From Prevotella sp. MGM1 (GTDB lineage: Bacteria > Bacteroidota > Bacteroidia > Bacteroidales > Bacteroidaceae), in the NCBI RefSeq assembly GCF_002933775.1, contig NZ_BEWV01000199.1, positions 1-54,416 on the forward strand: a stretch of DNA of 54,416 bases. Reading direction: 5' to 3'. Both the position numbers and the translations under genes were made by a program. The notes below the pieces were generated by a model, which saw only the letters and a list, made by a program, of their open reading frames with translations, had not been told where the DNA came from and did not search any database. Shown here piece by piece: positions 17,941 to 27,259 of this stretch; position 1 is the stretch's first letter; every line of letters begins with the position of its first letter.

Positions 17941-18492
17941 ATGGCAACAACCGAAACAAACACCGACGGACAGTTTGAACAGGTGATAAGCGAATGCCGC
18001 TCACTGTTCGGCAAAAAACTGCACGACTACGGTGCCTCTTGGCGCATACTCAGACCGTCATCGCTCACCGACCAGCTGTTCATCAAGGCAAAACGGATAC
18101 GCAGCCTTGAAATAAAAAAGGTATCGAAAGTGGGTGACGACATACGTCCGGAGTTCATAGCGCTGATAAACTACGGAATCATAGGCCTGATACAGCTCGA
18201 AAAGGGATTTTCCGACACTGTGGACATGACCGCCGGCGAGGCCATGGAGCACTACGACCGGCACGCGCTCGAAGCGCTCGAACTCATGAAACGCAAGAAC
18301 CACGACTATGATGAGGCCTGGCGGTCGATGCGCGTGAGCAGTTACACAGACTTCATACTGACGAAGATCGAGCGCATCAAAGAGATTGAGAATCTCGGGG
18401 GCGACACGATAGCAAGCGAGGGTATAGACTCGAACTACATGGATATAATAAACTACGCCGTATTCGGAGCGATCAAACTGAGCGATAAGTGA
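17941..18492 (+). CDS. DUF1599 protein with two internal repeats
   Basis: 183 residues. It is built from two similar halves: [20 protein letters not shown] (about 24-43) and [20 protein letters not shown] (about 121-140), each followed by [10 protein letters not shown] or [11 protein letters not shown] and a [10 protein letters not shown] or [10 protein letters not shown] end. This is the DUF1599 arrangement, seen in Bacteroidetes directly before the BT_3928-type gene and tpiA. The family is thought to be related to nucleotide-associated proteins; the biochemical role is unknown. Its TGA overlaps the GTG start of the next gene by 4 bases. Confidence 0.88.
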   Translation: MATTETNTDGQFEQVISECRSLFGKKLHDYGASWRILRPSSLTDQLFIKAKRIRSLEIKKVSKVGDDIRPEFIALINYGIIGLIQLEKGFSDTVDMTAGEAMEHYDRHALEALELMKRKNHDYDEAWRSMRVSSYTDFILTKIERIKEIENLGGDTIASEGIDSNYMDIINYAVFGAIKLSDK

Positions 18493-19787
18493 GAGCAGTT
18501 TCAGTAAACGCCTGCCGCCTGTTACTCGCCGTGACATTCATATTCTCGGGATTTGTCAAGGCCGTGGATCCTACGGGCACGCAGATAAAGATAACGGACT
18601 ATGCCGAGGCAATGGGACTGGCGGGATACATCCCCGACTTCATCGCCATGATGGCGGCCGTGATTTTGGCCGCGGCCGAGTTCACCATCGGCATAGCGTT
18701 CCTGTTCGCCATACGCCGCAAACTGACATCGCAAGTGGCGCTTGCCGTCATGGCCGCATTTACTCCGTTCACGCTGTGGATAGCCGTTGCGGACCCGGTG
18801 AGCGACTGCGGATGCTTCGGCGACGCAGTGAAACTGACCAACTGGCAGACATTCTGGAAAAACACGGTGCTGCTCGGCGCGGCATTCGTGATGTGGCGGC
18901 GACCGCTCACAGTGGTGAGACTGATAGGCAAGAGCAATCAATGGATAGTGATTAACTACACGGTGGTGTTCATCCTGTTCGTCTCGGGCTACTCGCTGTA
19001 CTACCTGCCGCCGTTCGACTTCCGCCCATATCGTATCGGGGCGAATATCAGACAGGGCATGGAAATGCCGCCAGGAAAGACCGGCCCGCAATTCGAGACA
19101 ACATTCATAATGGAAAAAGACGGTGAGAGAAAAGAGTTCACACTCGACAGCTATCCCGATTCCACATGGACTTTCGTAGACAGCAAGACTGTACAGACGG
19201 CCGAGGGATACATACCACCGATACACGACTTCTCGATAGTGACGAGAGACGGCAACGAAGATATAACCGACAGGGTTCTCGACGACAAGGGATTCACGTT
19301 CCTGCTCGCGGCACCGCATCTGGAAACGGCAGACGACAGCCGGCTCGACATGATAAACGCCGTGTACGAATATGCCGAGGAAAACGACATACCTTTCTAC
19401 TGCCTGACTGCAAGCGGAGAGAAAGCCATGAACAGGTGGCAGGCCATCACGGGAGCCGAATATCCGTTCTGCACCACCGACCCCACAACCCTTCAGACCA
19501 TGATAAGGAGCAACCCGGGGCTGATACTCATCGAAAACGGTACCGTGGCAGGAAAATGGAGCTGCAACGACCTGCCGGACGAGAACTCGCTCACAGGCAT
19601 TCTCGACAACATAAGGGCCGGGAACACAAACGAGCATTCGACCACCGGAAAGGTGGCGTTCATAATAATGTGGTACATTCTGCCACTCTTCGTCCTCACT
19701 CTGGCAGACAGGCTATGGGCATGGACAAAGTGGCTGAAAAGAAAGAAAAATTCGAATAAAATATATAAACTCTTAAAACAAAAGAAA
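18489..19787 (+). CDS. BT_3928-family membrane protein (DoxX-like plus redox-like domain)
   Basis: 433 codons up to the TpiA start, GTG start overlapping the DUF1599 stop. The N-terminal half has four membrane helices of the DoxX/MauE kind, with a CGCFG motif (about residues 109-113) in a periplasmic loop as in MauE-like proteins coupled to thiol chemistry. A soluble domain of thioredoxin-like character follows (about 190-375), then one more helix (about 389-405) and a strongly basic tail ([11 protein letters not shown]). Function unknown; a redox role is inference. The frame contains no stop before tpiA, so the protein as encoded continues into TpiA (see findings). A +1 reading would stop right after 19759, the place one would expect the normal end. 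Confidence 0.8.
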
Positions 19788-20546
19788 ATGAGAAAAAAAA
19801 TTGTGGCAGGCAACTGGAAAATGAACATGAACCTGCAAGACGGTATCGCACTGGCAAAGGAGCTGAACGACACTCTTACTACTGACAAGCCAAACTGTGG
19901 CGTTGTCATCTGCACCCCGTTTATCCACCTGGCAAGCATCGCCCAATTCCTCAATCAGGACGTTATCGGCCTCGGCGCCGAGAACTGCGCCGACAAGGAG
20001 AGCGGAGCATATACCGGAGAGGTATCGGCAGAGATGGTGAAGAGCACCGGAGCACAGTACGTGATACTCGGCCACTCAGAGCGCCGCGGATACTACGGAG
20101 AGACTCCCGAGATACTGAAAGAGAAAGTACTGCTCGCATTGAAGAACGGCCTGAAAGTGATTTTCTGTATCGGAGAGAGCCTTGAAGAGCGCGAGGCCGA
20201 CAAGCAGAACGAGGTTGTGAAAGCCGAGCTGGAAGGCAGCGTATTCAACCTGACAGCCGACGAGTTCAAGAACATCGTCATCGCATACGAGCCTATCTGG
20301 GCTATCGGCACAGGAAAGACTGCCACCGCAGAGCAGGCCGAGGAGATCCACGCTTTCATACGCAGCGTTGTGGCTGATAAATATGGCAAAGAAGTGGCTG
20401 AAGACACAACCATCCTCTATGGCGGAAGCTGCAAGGCAAGCAACGCTCCCGAACTGTTCGCCAAGCCGAATATCGACGGCGGACTGATCGGCGGCGCATC
20501 ATTGAAAGCAGCCGACTTCAAGGGCATCATCGACGCGTTCAACTAA
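19788..20546 (+). CDS. tpiA: Triosephosphate isomerase
   Basis: 252 residues from ATG 19788 ([13 protein letters not shown]), normal length. Interconverts dihydroxyacetone phosphate and glyceraldehyde 3-phosphate in glycolysis. Catalytic residues are all present: Lys in NWKMN (about 11), His in GHSERR (about 97), Glu in [11 protein letters not shown] (about 168), and the phosphate-binding GGSCKASN and GGLIGGASL loops. It is in the same frame as the preceding membrane-protein gene with no stop between, yet retains its own start codon after an A-rich leader, so separate initiation is likely. Confidence 0.96.
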   Translation: MRKKIVAGNWKMNMNLQDGIALAKELNDTLTTDKPNCGVVICTPFIHLASIAQFLNQDVIGLGAENCADKESGAYTGEVSAEMVKSTGAQYVILGHSERRGYYGETPEILKEKVLLALKNGLKVIFCIGESLEEREADKQNEVVKAELEGSVFNLTADEFKNIVIAYEPIWAIGTGKTATAEQAEEIHAFIRSVVADKYGKEVAEDTTILYGGSCKASNAPELFAKPNIDGGLIGGASLKAADFKGIIDAFN

Positions 20547-20570
20547 CAACGGAGGAAGGTGAAGACTTGC

Positions 20571-20683
20571 TGTTTCGAGGATTGAAAATGGAGGATACAG
20601 GAATGAGGCATGCGTGACGGGATATCATGCCCGGTGCCACTCATATCTTCATCCTATATCCGCCATTCACAACCCTCGAAACA
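20571..20683. repeat. Long imperfect hairpin between tpiA and the SPOR gene
   Basis: Arm 20571-20602 begins TGTTTCGAGG and arm 20652-20683 ends CCTCGAAACA; 27 of 32 positions are complementary. Inside, ATGAG/CTCAT and GGG/CCC can extend the structure. It resembles a REP-like or transcript-processing element; I see no T-run that would make it a plain terminator. Confidence 0.65.
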
Positions 20684-20718
20684 TTCCCGACCCCGACCCC
20701 ATAAAAACTCTGCAAAGA

Positions 20719-21303
20719 ATGCGCAAAGCGATTATAATATCACTCCTTTCATGCTTCGCCGCCACGGCCGGCGCACAGACATTCATCGACAGGCTGCAAA
20801 AGAAGACCGCCGGCCAGGGTGTGGTGACCGTGACACAGGACGAGGCTGTGAGCAATCTGGTAAACGGCCCGAGAACGGCAACCGCACCGTCAAGAAGCAC
20901 ATCCGGCAGCAAAAGTATGCCGATGGCACGGAAAACGGAAAGCATGCCGGCAACAGGAAAGGTCAACACCGAAACCACAGCGTCCCGGAATACCGTAGCG
21001 ACAGAGAGCGAGGCACCACGAACGACAACGTCTAGAACCCGAAAGGTTACCGGATACAGAGTGCAGGCATTTGCCGGCGGCAACACCAGGCAAGACAGGC
21101 AGAACGCCGAAAAAACAGGAAACAGAATAAAATCGGCATTCCCTGACGAGTCAATATATGTGCATTTCTATTCTCCACGCTGGATATGCCGTGTGGGAAA
21201 CTACAAGACATACGAGGAGGCGCACCGCATGCTTGAAGCCATTCAAGGACTCGGGTACAAGCAGGCATCGATAGTGAAAGGAAAAATCAGCGTACAATAT
21301 TAA
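20719..21303 (+). CDS. Secreted SPOR-domain protein
   Basis: 194 residues from ATG 20719 ([20 protein letters not shown]); an earlier in-frame start at 20614 would run through the hairpin and hide the signal peptide. After the signal peptide comes a low-complexity Ser/Thr/Arg-rich linker (about 45-110) and a C-terminal SPOR domain (about 115-194; [39 protein letters not shown]). SPOR domains bind denuded peptidoglycan at septa. In Bacteroides the same type of gene lies between tpiA and folE, as here. Confidence 0.88.
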   Translation: MRKAIIISLLSCFAATAGAQTFIDRLQKKTAGQGVVTVTQDEAVSNLVNGPRTATAPSRSTSGSKSMPMARKTESMPATGKVNTETTASRNTVATESEAPRTTTSRTRKVTGYRVQAFAGGNTRQDRQNAEKTGNRIKSAFPDESIYVHFYSPRWICRVGNYKTYEEAHRMLEAIQGLGYKQASIVKGKISVQY

Positions 21304-21307
21304 TCAA

Positions 21308-21889
21308 ATGAACTTGGAAACAGAACACTGTGAGAGCCTCGACAAACTGGCCTCACACTACGAAAGCATTCTCGGACTGCTCGGAGAAAACCCTGAGCGA
21401 GAAGGCCTGGTAAAGACACCTATGCGCGTGGCAAAGGCCATGCGGGTGCTGACAAGAGGCTACGGAATGGACGCCAACAAGGTGTTGACAGACGCCTTGT
21501 TCAAAGAAGATTACAGCCAGATGGTAATAGTGAAAGATATTGACTTCTTCTCACTCTGCGAACATCACATGCTGCCTTTCTACGGCAAAGCGCACGTGGC
21601 ATATATACCCAACGGATATATCACCGGACTGAGCAAGATAGCACGCGTGGTGGATATATTCTCACACAGATTGCAGGTACAGGAACGAATGACATCGCAG
21701 ATAAAGGAGTGCATCGAGCAGACACTGCACCCGCTCGGAGTGATGGTCGTGGTGGAGGCACGCCACATGTGCATGCAGATGAGAGGCGTGGAGAAACAGA
21801 ACTCCGTGACGACGACAAGCGATTTCAGCGGGGCATTCAACCAGGCAAAGACGCGGCAGGAATTCATGAACCTGATACACAGCAAGTAA
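21308..21889 (+). CDS. folE: GTP cyclohydrolase I
   Basis: 193 residues. Converts GTP to dihydroneopterin triphosphate, the first step of folate and queuosine-type pterin synthesis. Zinc ligands Cys84, His87 ([10 protein letters not shown]) and Cys155 ([10 protein letters not shown]) are present, as is the [12 protein letters not shown] signature near the C-terminus. Starts 4 bp after the SPOR gene, so cotranscribed. Confidence 0.96.
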   Translation: MNLETEHCESLDKLASHYESILGLLGENPEREGLVKTPMRVAKAMRVLTRGYGMDANKVLTDALFKEDYSQMVIVKDIDFFSLCEHHMLPFYGKAHVAYIPNGYITGLSKIARVVDIFSHRLQVQERMTSQIKECIEQTLHPLGVMVVVEARHMCMQMRGVEKQNSVTTTSDFSGAFNQAKTRQEFMNLIHSK

Positions 21890-21938
21890 AGCGGGCCTGA
21901 ACAGAACAATAATCGGCAACCATTTAAAACACACGGAC

Positions 21939-22514
21939 ATGTATCAAGCAGACAGAGGCACATACAAAAAAGAGACTTTCACGGAATTATTCTACCACAG
22001 TTGTCTCGGGAAGCTCATCATCATGGCGGTGATTGTCGCCTTCGGACTACTATTCGCCAACCTGTCGGTTCCGACCGAGGATGACATGATCTACAACACG
22101 GCCGACGGAATAAGCCAGTGTATCAACGAGAACAAACTCTCGAAAAATGATAGAATCGATGATGTGGTACGCAATTTCACGGCTATCTTCACCGACAGTG
22201 ACTCTGCCTCGATAATAAATAACCTGAAAGACTTCGACAAATACAACCGTCTCGAAGTATACAGACACACATTCTACTCGACAGCACGGGTACACAACAA
22301 CTTCCGCCCCGAGGGCACAAGAGTGGCAATAGGCATCTTCGGAATAGTAATCCCAACTGTCAGCTACAACGATATTGTGATGACCGTGGGGCCGGTAAGA
22401 AAGGAATACAACCAAAAGATTATCGAGACAAACTACGATGACGAGTATTTCGGCACCAACCCCGACCTTGGCAACACTTACAATACCTACCAAGGCGACG
22501 GCAGCGCCGAATGA
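21939..22514 (+). CDS. Hypothetical single-pass membrane protein
   Basis: 191 residues. One hydrophobic segment (about 25-45, CLGKLIIMAVIVAFGLLFANL) follows a short basic-acidic N-terminus, so the acidic C-terminal part probably lies in the periplasm. A second moderately hydrophobic stretch (VAIGIFGIVIPTVSYNDIVMTVGPV) may be a beta-rich core. The C-terminus is rich in Asn, Tyr and Asp. No family recognised. It follows folE by 50 bp and may be cotranscribed; convergent with tadA. Confidence 0.75.
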   Translation: MYQADRGTYKKETFTELFYHSCLGKLIIMAVIVAFGLLFANLSVPTEDDMIYNTADGISQCINENKLSKNDRIDDVVRNFTAIFTDSDSASIINNLKDFDKYNRLEVYRHTFYSTARVHNNFRPEGTRVAIGIFGIVIPTVSYNDIVMTVGPVRKEYNQKIIETNYDDEYFGTNPDLGNTYNTYQGDGSAE

Positions 22515-22557
22515 GACGCAAGACACCCTTTACACACCCCGCACGACAACGGACGCC

Positions 22558-23016
22558 CTATCTCAGACTGCGGAAAAATTCTTTCATCATCATGGCGCAC
22601 TCATCACCGAGCACGCCGGTGACTATCTCTGCCTTCGGATGCATCGCACCGGGGGCAAGTTTTTTATAGCCGCGTTTCTCATCGGGCGCGCCATAAACTA
22701 TACGGGGTATCTGTGCCCACCCGATAGCGCCCGCACACATGGCACACGGCTCGACCGTCACATACAAAGTACATCCGGTGAGATACTTGCCGCCAAGCAT
22801 ATTGGCGGCCGATGTAATGGCCTGCATCTCGGCATGGGCTGTCACGTCGTTAAGAGTCTCGGTGAGATTATGTGCTCTCGATATTATCTTCCCTTTGCAC
22901 ACTATCACCGCCCCGATGGGAATCTCGCCGGCTTTGAGTGCCTCTTCGGCCTCTGTAATGGCCTTGCGCATATACTTCTCGTCTTCTTTAAGTTGCTCTT
23001 CCGCCGTCATATCCAT
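22558..23016 (-). CDS. tadA: Nucleoside deaminase, TadA-like
   Basis: 152 residues from the chosen ATG at 23016 (MDMTAEEQL); the longer frame to 23082 overlaps the promoter. The cytidine-deaminase fold has zinc motif HAE (61-63) with catalytic Glu63 and PCAMC (90-94). The family includes the tRNA-Arg A34 deaminase TadA and guanine deaminases; TadA is the best guess from the EIPIGAVIVCKGKIISRAHN start region. Monocistronic on the minus strand. Confidence 0.88.
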   Translation of the reverse strand: MDMTAEEQLKEDEKYMRKAITEAEEALKAGEIPIGAVIVCKGKIISRAHNLTETLNDVTAHAEMQAITSAANMLGGKYLTGCTLYVTVEPCAMCAGAIGWAQIPRIVYGAPDEKRGYKKLAPGAMHPKAEIVTGVLGDECAMMMKEFFRSLR

Positions 23017-23093
23017 ATTATTTTTATATACTGCGACAAGTGGGCCTAAGCGATGTGGACAGCATTGGTCGCCAAGGCACAACTTATCTGATA

Positions 23094-23101
23094 CAAAAGT
23101 A
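23094..23101 (-). promoter_or_regulatory. -7 box of tadA
   Basis: Minus-strand TACTTTTG, about 78 bp before the start at 23016; no good -33 TTG found. Confidence 0.5.
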
Positions 23102-23111
23102 ATACAAATTC

Positions 23112-23142
23112 TTTGACGAACGGGATAAAAATGCTATTTTTG
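23112..23142 (+). promoter_or_regulatory. Promoter of the yraN-birA-pyrH group
   Basis: TTTG (23112-23115), 19 bp, TATTTTTG (23135-23142), divergent from tadA; about 100 bp leader before the start at 23245. Confidence 0.75.
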
Positions 23143-23244
23143 CAATAATAAACAACAAACCAACCGTCCGCCTGCCGATAAGCCGCTACAAACGCATTAC
23201 AAGCATATCCACAAATCGGACAACATATAAAAAGAACGAGACAG

Positions 23245-23613
23245 ATGGCAGAACACAATGATTTCGGGCAATGGGGAGAACGCGTCGCAGCCGACTTTCT
23301 CGAACAAAAAGGGTACGGTATCATGCGTCGCAACTGGCGGTTCGGCCATCGCGACATCGACATAATAGCCGTAGACAGAGACACTTTGGTGATAGCCGAG
23401 GTTAAAACAAGAGCCGGAAACACACTGACGGAACCGGAAACGGCCGTCGACAGCCGCAAGATGCGCTCGCTGGCAATGGCGGCAAACGCTTTCGTGAAGA
23501 AACATGGAATAGACGCTCCGATACGTTTCGACATCATTGCCGTCACCGGAGCCAGCGGAGGCGAATACAGTATAAACCACATCAAGGACGCTTTCACCCC
23601 GCTGCCTTACTGA
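23245..23613 (+). CDS. YraN-family (UPF0102) endonuclease-like protein
   Basis: 122 residues, the family length. The Holliday-junction-resolvase-like fold shows GQWGERVAADFLEQKGY, the metal-binding Asp in RDIDIIAVD and the VIAEVKTR motif (Glu and Lys of the D-ExK centre). The role in the cell is unknown, with nuclease function predicted from the fold. Followed after 27 bp by birA. Confidence 0.9.
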   Translation: MAEHNDFGQWGERVAADFLEQKGYGIMRRNWRFGHRDIDIIAVDRDTLVIAEVKTRAGNTLTEPETAVDSRKMRSLAMAANAFVKKHGIDAPIRFDIIAVTGASGGEYSINHIKDAFTPLPY

Positions 23614-23640
23614 TATAAGAACGGCAGAGAAACCCACACA

Positions 23641-24399
23641 ATGGAACATATAAAGACTATTTTCATCGAAGAGACCGGCTCGACGATAGATTTCCTGCGG
23701 TATTACCGTGGCGAAGAGGGAACCCGCATGACAGTGGTATGCGCCGAAAACCAGACCGCCGGCCGGGGCCAAGGCACCAACCGGTGGGAAAGCGAAGCCG
23801 GAAAGAACCTATTGCTCGCCGTCAAGGCATATCCGAAAAATGTACAGGCACACCGGCAGTTCGTATTGCTCGAAGCGGGAGCGTTGGCTGTAAAAGACGC
23901 GTTGGAACGACACACGGACGGCATCTGCGTCAAATGGCCTAACGACGTGTATCACGGCGACTGCAAAATAAGCGGCACCCTGTCCGAATGCACCATCGCC
24001 CACGGCCTCGTCACGAGTTGCATAATAGGTACGGGCATCAACATAAACCAGCGGCTGTTTGCCGGCGACGCTCCAAACCCGACGTCACTGGCGGTAATCA
24101 ACGGAAAGGATGCCGACCGAATGGAGGTTCTCGGAGTATTCATCAGACACCTGTCGACATATCTCGACATGATAGACGGCGGACACCACGATGACATACA
24201 CGCCATGTACAAGGAGGCATTATACCGCCGACACGGCATCCACGCATACCGGGACAAGGACGGAGAGTTTGACGCCACGATAGAATCAGTAAGTCCCAAC
24301 GGCATGCTAACGCTCGCTACGGCAGACGGGAAGCGACGCGAATACGCCTTCAAAGAGGTGTCTTTCATCATAAACAGCAATCAATCAAACAACAAATAA
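23641..24399 (+). CDS. birA: Biotin-[acetyl-CoA-carboxylase] ligase
   Basis: 252 residues, catalytic type without an N-terminal DNA-binding domain, so not a repressor. It attaches biotin to the carboxyl-carrier protein. Hallmarks are GRGQGTNRWES (about 39-49, ATP/biotin loop) and KWPNDVYHGDCKISG (about 99-113), then GTGININQ. Lies between yraN and pyrH in a plus-strand group. Confidence 0.93.
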   Translation: MEHIKTIFIEETGSTIDFLRYYRGEEGTRMTVVCAENQTAGRGQGTNRWESEAGKNLLLAVKAYPKNVQAHRQFVLLEAGALAVKDALERHTDGICVKWPNDVYHGDCKISGTLSECTIAHGLVTSCIIGTGININQRLFAGDAPNPTSLAVINGKDADRMEVLGVFIRHLSTYLDMIDGGHHDDIHAMYKEALYRRHGIHAYRDKDGEFDATIESVSPNGMLTLATADGKRREYAFKEVSFIINSNQSNNK

Positions 24400-24403
24400 C
24401 ATT

Positions 24404-25114
24404 ATGGCAAAGTACAAAAGAATATTGTTGAAGCTCAGCGGCGAGAGCCTCATGGGCAACCAGAACTACGGAATAGACCCCGAACGGCTGGCCGACTACG
24501 CCCGCCAGATTAAGGAAGTGAGCGAAATGGGAGTGCAGATAGGCATCGTAATCGGCGGGGGCAATATCTTCCGGGGCCTCAGCGGCTCGCAGAAAGGCTT
24601 CGACCGGGTGAAAGGCGACCAGATGGGTATGTGCGCCACGGTTATCAACTCGCTCGCACTCAGTTCGGCACTCGAAGCCATCGGCGTGCGCACCAGCGTG
24701 CTCACGGCTATCCGCATGGAGCCGATAGGCGAGTTCTATACCAAGTGGCGCGCCATCGAGGCCATGGAAGCAGGCCGCGTCTGCATCTTCTCGGCAGGCA
24801 CGGGCAGTCCCTACTTCACCACCGACACCGGCTCGTCGCTGCGCGGAATAGAAATCGAGGCCGACGTGATGTTGAAGGGAACACGTGTCGACGGTATTTA
24901 TACCGCAGACCCTGAGAAAGACCCCGAGGCCACCAAGTTCGACGAGATAACATACGACGAGATTTACACCCGCGGCTTAAAGGTGATGGATCTCACGGCA
25001 ACCACGATGTGCAAGGAGAACAACCTGCCGATATACGTGTTCAACATGGACGTTGTCGGCAACCTGAAAAAGGTGATGGACGGCGAGCCTATCGGCACGC
25101 TGGTACACAACTGA
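24404..25114 (+). CDS. pyrH: UMP kinase
   Basis: 236 residues, hexameric amino-acid-kinase family. Phosphorylates UMP to UDP. Motifs: KRILLKLSGESLMG at the N-terminus, IVIGGGNIFRG, GTGSPYFTTDTGSSLRGIEI (UMP and ATP site) and YTADPEKDP. Four bases after birA. An intrinsic terminator follows at 25255. Confidence 0.97.
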   Translation: MAKYKRILLKLSGESLMGNQNYGIDPERLADYARQIKEVSEMGVQIGIVIGGGNIFRGLSGSQKGFDRVKGDQMGMCATVINSLALSSALEAIGVRTSVLTAIRMEPIGEFYTKWRAIEAMEAGRVCIFSAGTGSPYFTTDTGSSLRGIEIEADVMLKGTRVDGIYTADPEKDPEATKFDEITYDEIYTRGLKVMDLTATTMCKENNLPIYVFNMDVVGNLKKVMDGEPIGTLVHN

Positions 25115-25254
25115 CAACCTTGCCGACGCACATTCACGGTATGATGCCCACCCGACGAGGCTGCCGCAAGCAGCGGAATGTGAGCCGAAAGCAAAACAAA
25201 TTACAAACAATAAGCGACACATTGCCAATCGGCGGGCAAACGGCCGCAAATATC

Positions 25255-25290
25255 GGGGAAAGCCGTTCCGGCTTTCCCCTTTTCTTTTTT
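25255..25290 (+). terminator. Terminator after pyrH
   Basis: GGGGAAAGCCG (25255-25265) and CGGCTTTCCCC (25269-25279) form an 11-bp stem with a 3-base loop followed by TTTTCTTTTTT. Confidence 0.9.
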
Positions 25291-25358
25291 GCCTCAACTC
25301 CATATCCCGTGTATTTCCGTTCGCACAGCCTAAAAGGTTTCACTATACTCATCTTTTA

Positions 25359-25389
25359 TTGCTTATATCCGAAAAATATATTAATTTTG
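25359..25389 (+). promoter_or_regulatory. Promoter of the TPR regulator gene
   Basis: TTG (25359-25361), 20 bp, TAATTTTG (25382-25389), 22 bp before the start at 25412. Confidence 0.75.
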
Positions 25390-25411
25390 CAACTTAGTGT
25401 AATGATTCTTT

Positions 25412-27181
25412 ATGGTTGACGATATGTCAAAACGTTTTTATTCGCATCGCACATACATATTATATATAGTGGCAGCGGCAGTAGCCACGGTAGTTTTATC
25501 CGCCTGCTCGGCACCCGAATACCGCCGGGAACTGATTGAGGCGGACAGTCTTACATCCGTAAATCCCAATGATGCGACGGCCATGCTCGACTCTATCAGC
25601 AGCGCAATGGCGGCCGCTCCCGAGCATGAGCGGATGTACTACGAGTTGCTGCGCATCAAAGCGGCCGACAAGGCATACGCCACGCACACGTCGGACAGTG
25701 CTATTCTCAAACTTGTGGAATATTACGAGAATGGCGGCGACAGCCGGCTTCTGCCCGAGGTATACTACTATGCCGGAAGCGTTTACCGTGATCTAAACGA
25801 TGCCCCACGCGCCATCGAATTTTACCAAAAAGCGGAAGAAACGCTGAAAGACAGCAAAAACTATCGGCTCCTGAGCAATATTAGCGCACAAGAGGGATTT
25901 ATTTTCGGGCAACAATACCTTTATGAAGAAGCATTACAAGCACATTTGAAAGCATATAAATACGATAGCATTCTAAAAGATACCGTGAACATGGTATATT
26001 CTTTACGAGATATTGCAGACATACACAGATACAACAAAAGTCTAGATAGTTGCCTTATATATTTCAAAAAGGCAATGTCTTTTGCTACAAAAATAAATAA
26101 TCATGAAATAATAAATGATATAAATTCATCTATAACCAATTTATATATAAAAAAACAAGACTATGATACTGCTCTAAAACTGCTCAAAGCCAATTTATAT
26201 AACAATGAGAATAAAAGTAAAAGCCATGATTATAATATGGCTGTCAATATTTATATGCAAACTAACCAATATGATTCCGCATATAAATATTCCATGAAGT
26301 TATTAGACATTGGTACTATGCACGCAAAACAAACTGCAAGCGAAAGTCTTGCCAAAATTTATTTGAATAAAGGTGACTATATCAACGTCGAGAAATATAT
26401 GCAGTTAACCAAGACCCATATAGACTCCATATTTAAAATCACCGCCGCCGAATCTGTGGCTAGAATGAGCTCACTATATAACTATAAACTGCGCGAAAAA
26501 GAGAACTTGGAGCTGAAAGCCGAAAATGCATCGCAGCTGAACATCATTCTGTTCAGCTGCATAATAATCTGCGCAATATCGGGAATTCTCGCAATATACA
26601 TCATCAGAAACGTCCAAAAACGCAAGGAGCAGACCGAGAAATTCAAACGAATGAAAGCGGAACTGTTCAAGCAAAGCGAGGCATACATCAACGAAAACAA
26701 AGCCAAAATAGCCGAACTGGAAAAACAACTGTTCTCCACCGCCAACGAAAACAAAAGCCTCACGGAAAAGATAGAGCAGCAAAAGGCAGACCTGATACTC
26801 GCCAACGAAAACGCGAAACGAAAACAAGCAAGAAACGAGGCGGCAAGAGCAAGACTCGCAAATACCGAAATATATAAAACAATCATTCAGCGGGCAAAGG
26901 CAGACAAGGTGCTGCACGTTGATGAATGGAAAACACTCGACGAGACTATCAACGCAGAAATTGAGAATTTCCGCAACACAATCTACGAATATCATGATAT
27001 CAGCACGCAGGAATATCGCATCTGCATGCTCATCAGACTCGATATTCCGATAAAAGACATAGGCACCCTCCTGAGCCTCTCCACCAGCGGAATATCGAAA
27101 GCCAGAAAGCGGTTGCAAGAAAAACTATTCGGAAACGACGGAACCGCAAAAGACTTTGACGCTTTCATCAAATCCCTGTAA
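25412..27181 (+). CDS. Membrane TPR transcription regulator with C-terminal HTH
   Basis: 589 residues (a start at Met5 is also possible). A signal segment with lipobox LSAC (Cys32) is followed by TPR-type helices (about 35-345), which would lie outside the inner membrane, one membrane helix (about 377-399), a long cytoplasmic coiled coil (about 400-485) and a C-terminal helix-turn-helix of LuxR/sigma-4 type (about 530-573: STQEYRICMLIRLDIPIKDIGTLLSLSTSGISKARKRL). This is the Bacteroidetes SusR-like architecture that senses an extracytoplasmic signal and acts directly on DNA. The ends have the GC of the core genome, but the middle third (about 25850-26460) is clearly AT-rich, as if the sensor part had a different origin. 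It is followed by a gene with an array of TGTCAA repeats, a probable target. Confidence 0.87.
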   Translation: MVDDMSKRFYSHRTYILYIVAAAVATVVLSACSAPEYRRELIEADSLTSVNPNDATAMLDSISSAMAAAPEHERMYYELLRIKAADKAYATHTSDSAILKLVEYYENGGDSRLLPEVYYYAGSVYRDLNDAPRAIEFYQKAEETLKDSKNYRLLSNISAQEGFIFGQQYLYEEALQAHLKAYKYDSILKDTVNMVYSLRDIADIHRYNKSLDSCLIYFKKAMSFATKINNHEIINDINSSITNLYIKKQDYDTALKLLKANLYNNENKSKSHDYNMAVNIYMQTNQYDSAYKYSMKLLDIGTMHAKQTASESLAKIYLNKGDYINVEKYMQLTKTHIDSIFKITAAESVARMSSLYNYKLREKENLELKAENASQLNIILFSCIIICAISGILAIYIIRNVQKRKEQTEKFKRMKAELFKQSEAYINENKAKIAELEKQLFSTANENKSLTEKIEQQKADLILANENAKRKQARNEAARARLANTEIYKTIIQRAKADKVLHVDEWKTLDETINAEIENFRNTIYEYHDISTQEYRICMLIRLDIPIKDIGTLLSLSTSGISKARKRLQEKLFGNDGTAKDFDAFIKSL

Positions 27182-27202
27182 ACCAATAATTTAGCTCTCT
27201 TT

Positions 27203-27250
27203 TGTCAATAACCTGTCAACTCTTGACGGCTATTGTCAACTTAATGTCAA
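27203..27250 (+). promoter_or_regulatory. Phased TGTCAA repeat array (putative activator site)
   Basis: TGTCAA occurs at 27203, 27214, 27234 and 27245: two pairs with 11-bp spacing whose starts are 31 bp apart, i.e. near three helical turns. Between them GTCAACTCTTGAC (27215-27227) is a dyad, adding an inverted half-site. The array ends 9 bp before the -33 TTG of the next promoter, the usual place for an activator. Confidence 0.65.
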
Positions 27251-27259
27251 CGCTTTTCG

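Noticed and set aside
20614..20718. Longer N-terminus for the SPOR protein
   Set aside because: It would be translated through the hairpin at 20571-20683 and would bury the clear signal peptide starting at 20719.
26474..27118. Minus-strand frame of 214 residues rich in Phe/Cys/Val opposite the TPR regulator
   Set aside because: Shadow of the coiled-coil coding region; its hydrophobic look comes from antisense Lys/Glu/Asn codons.
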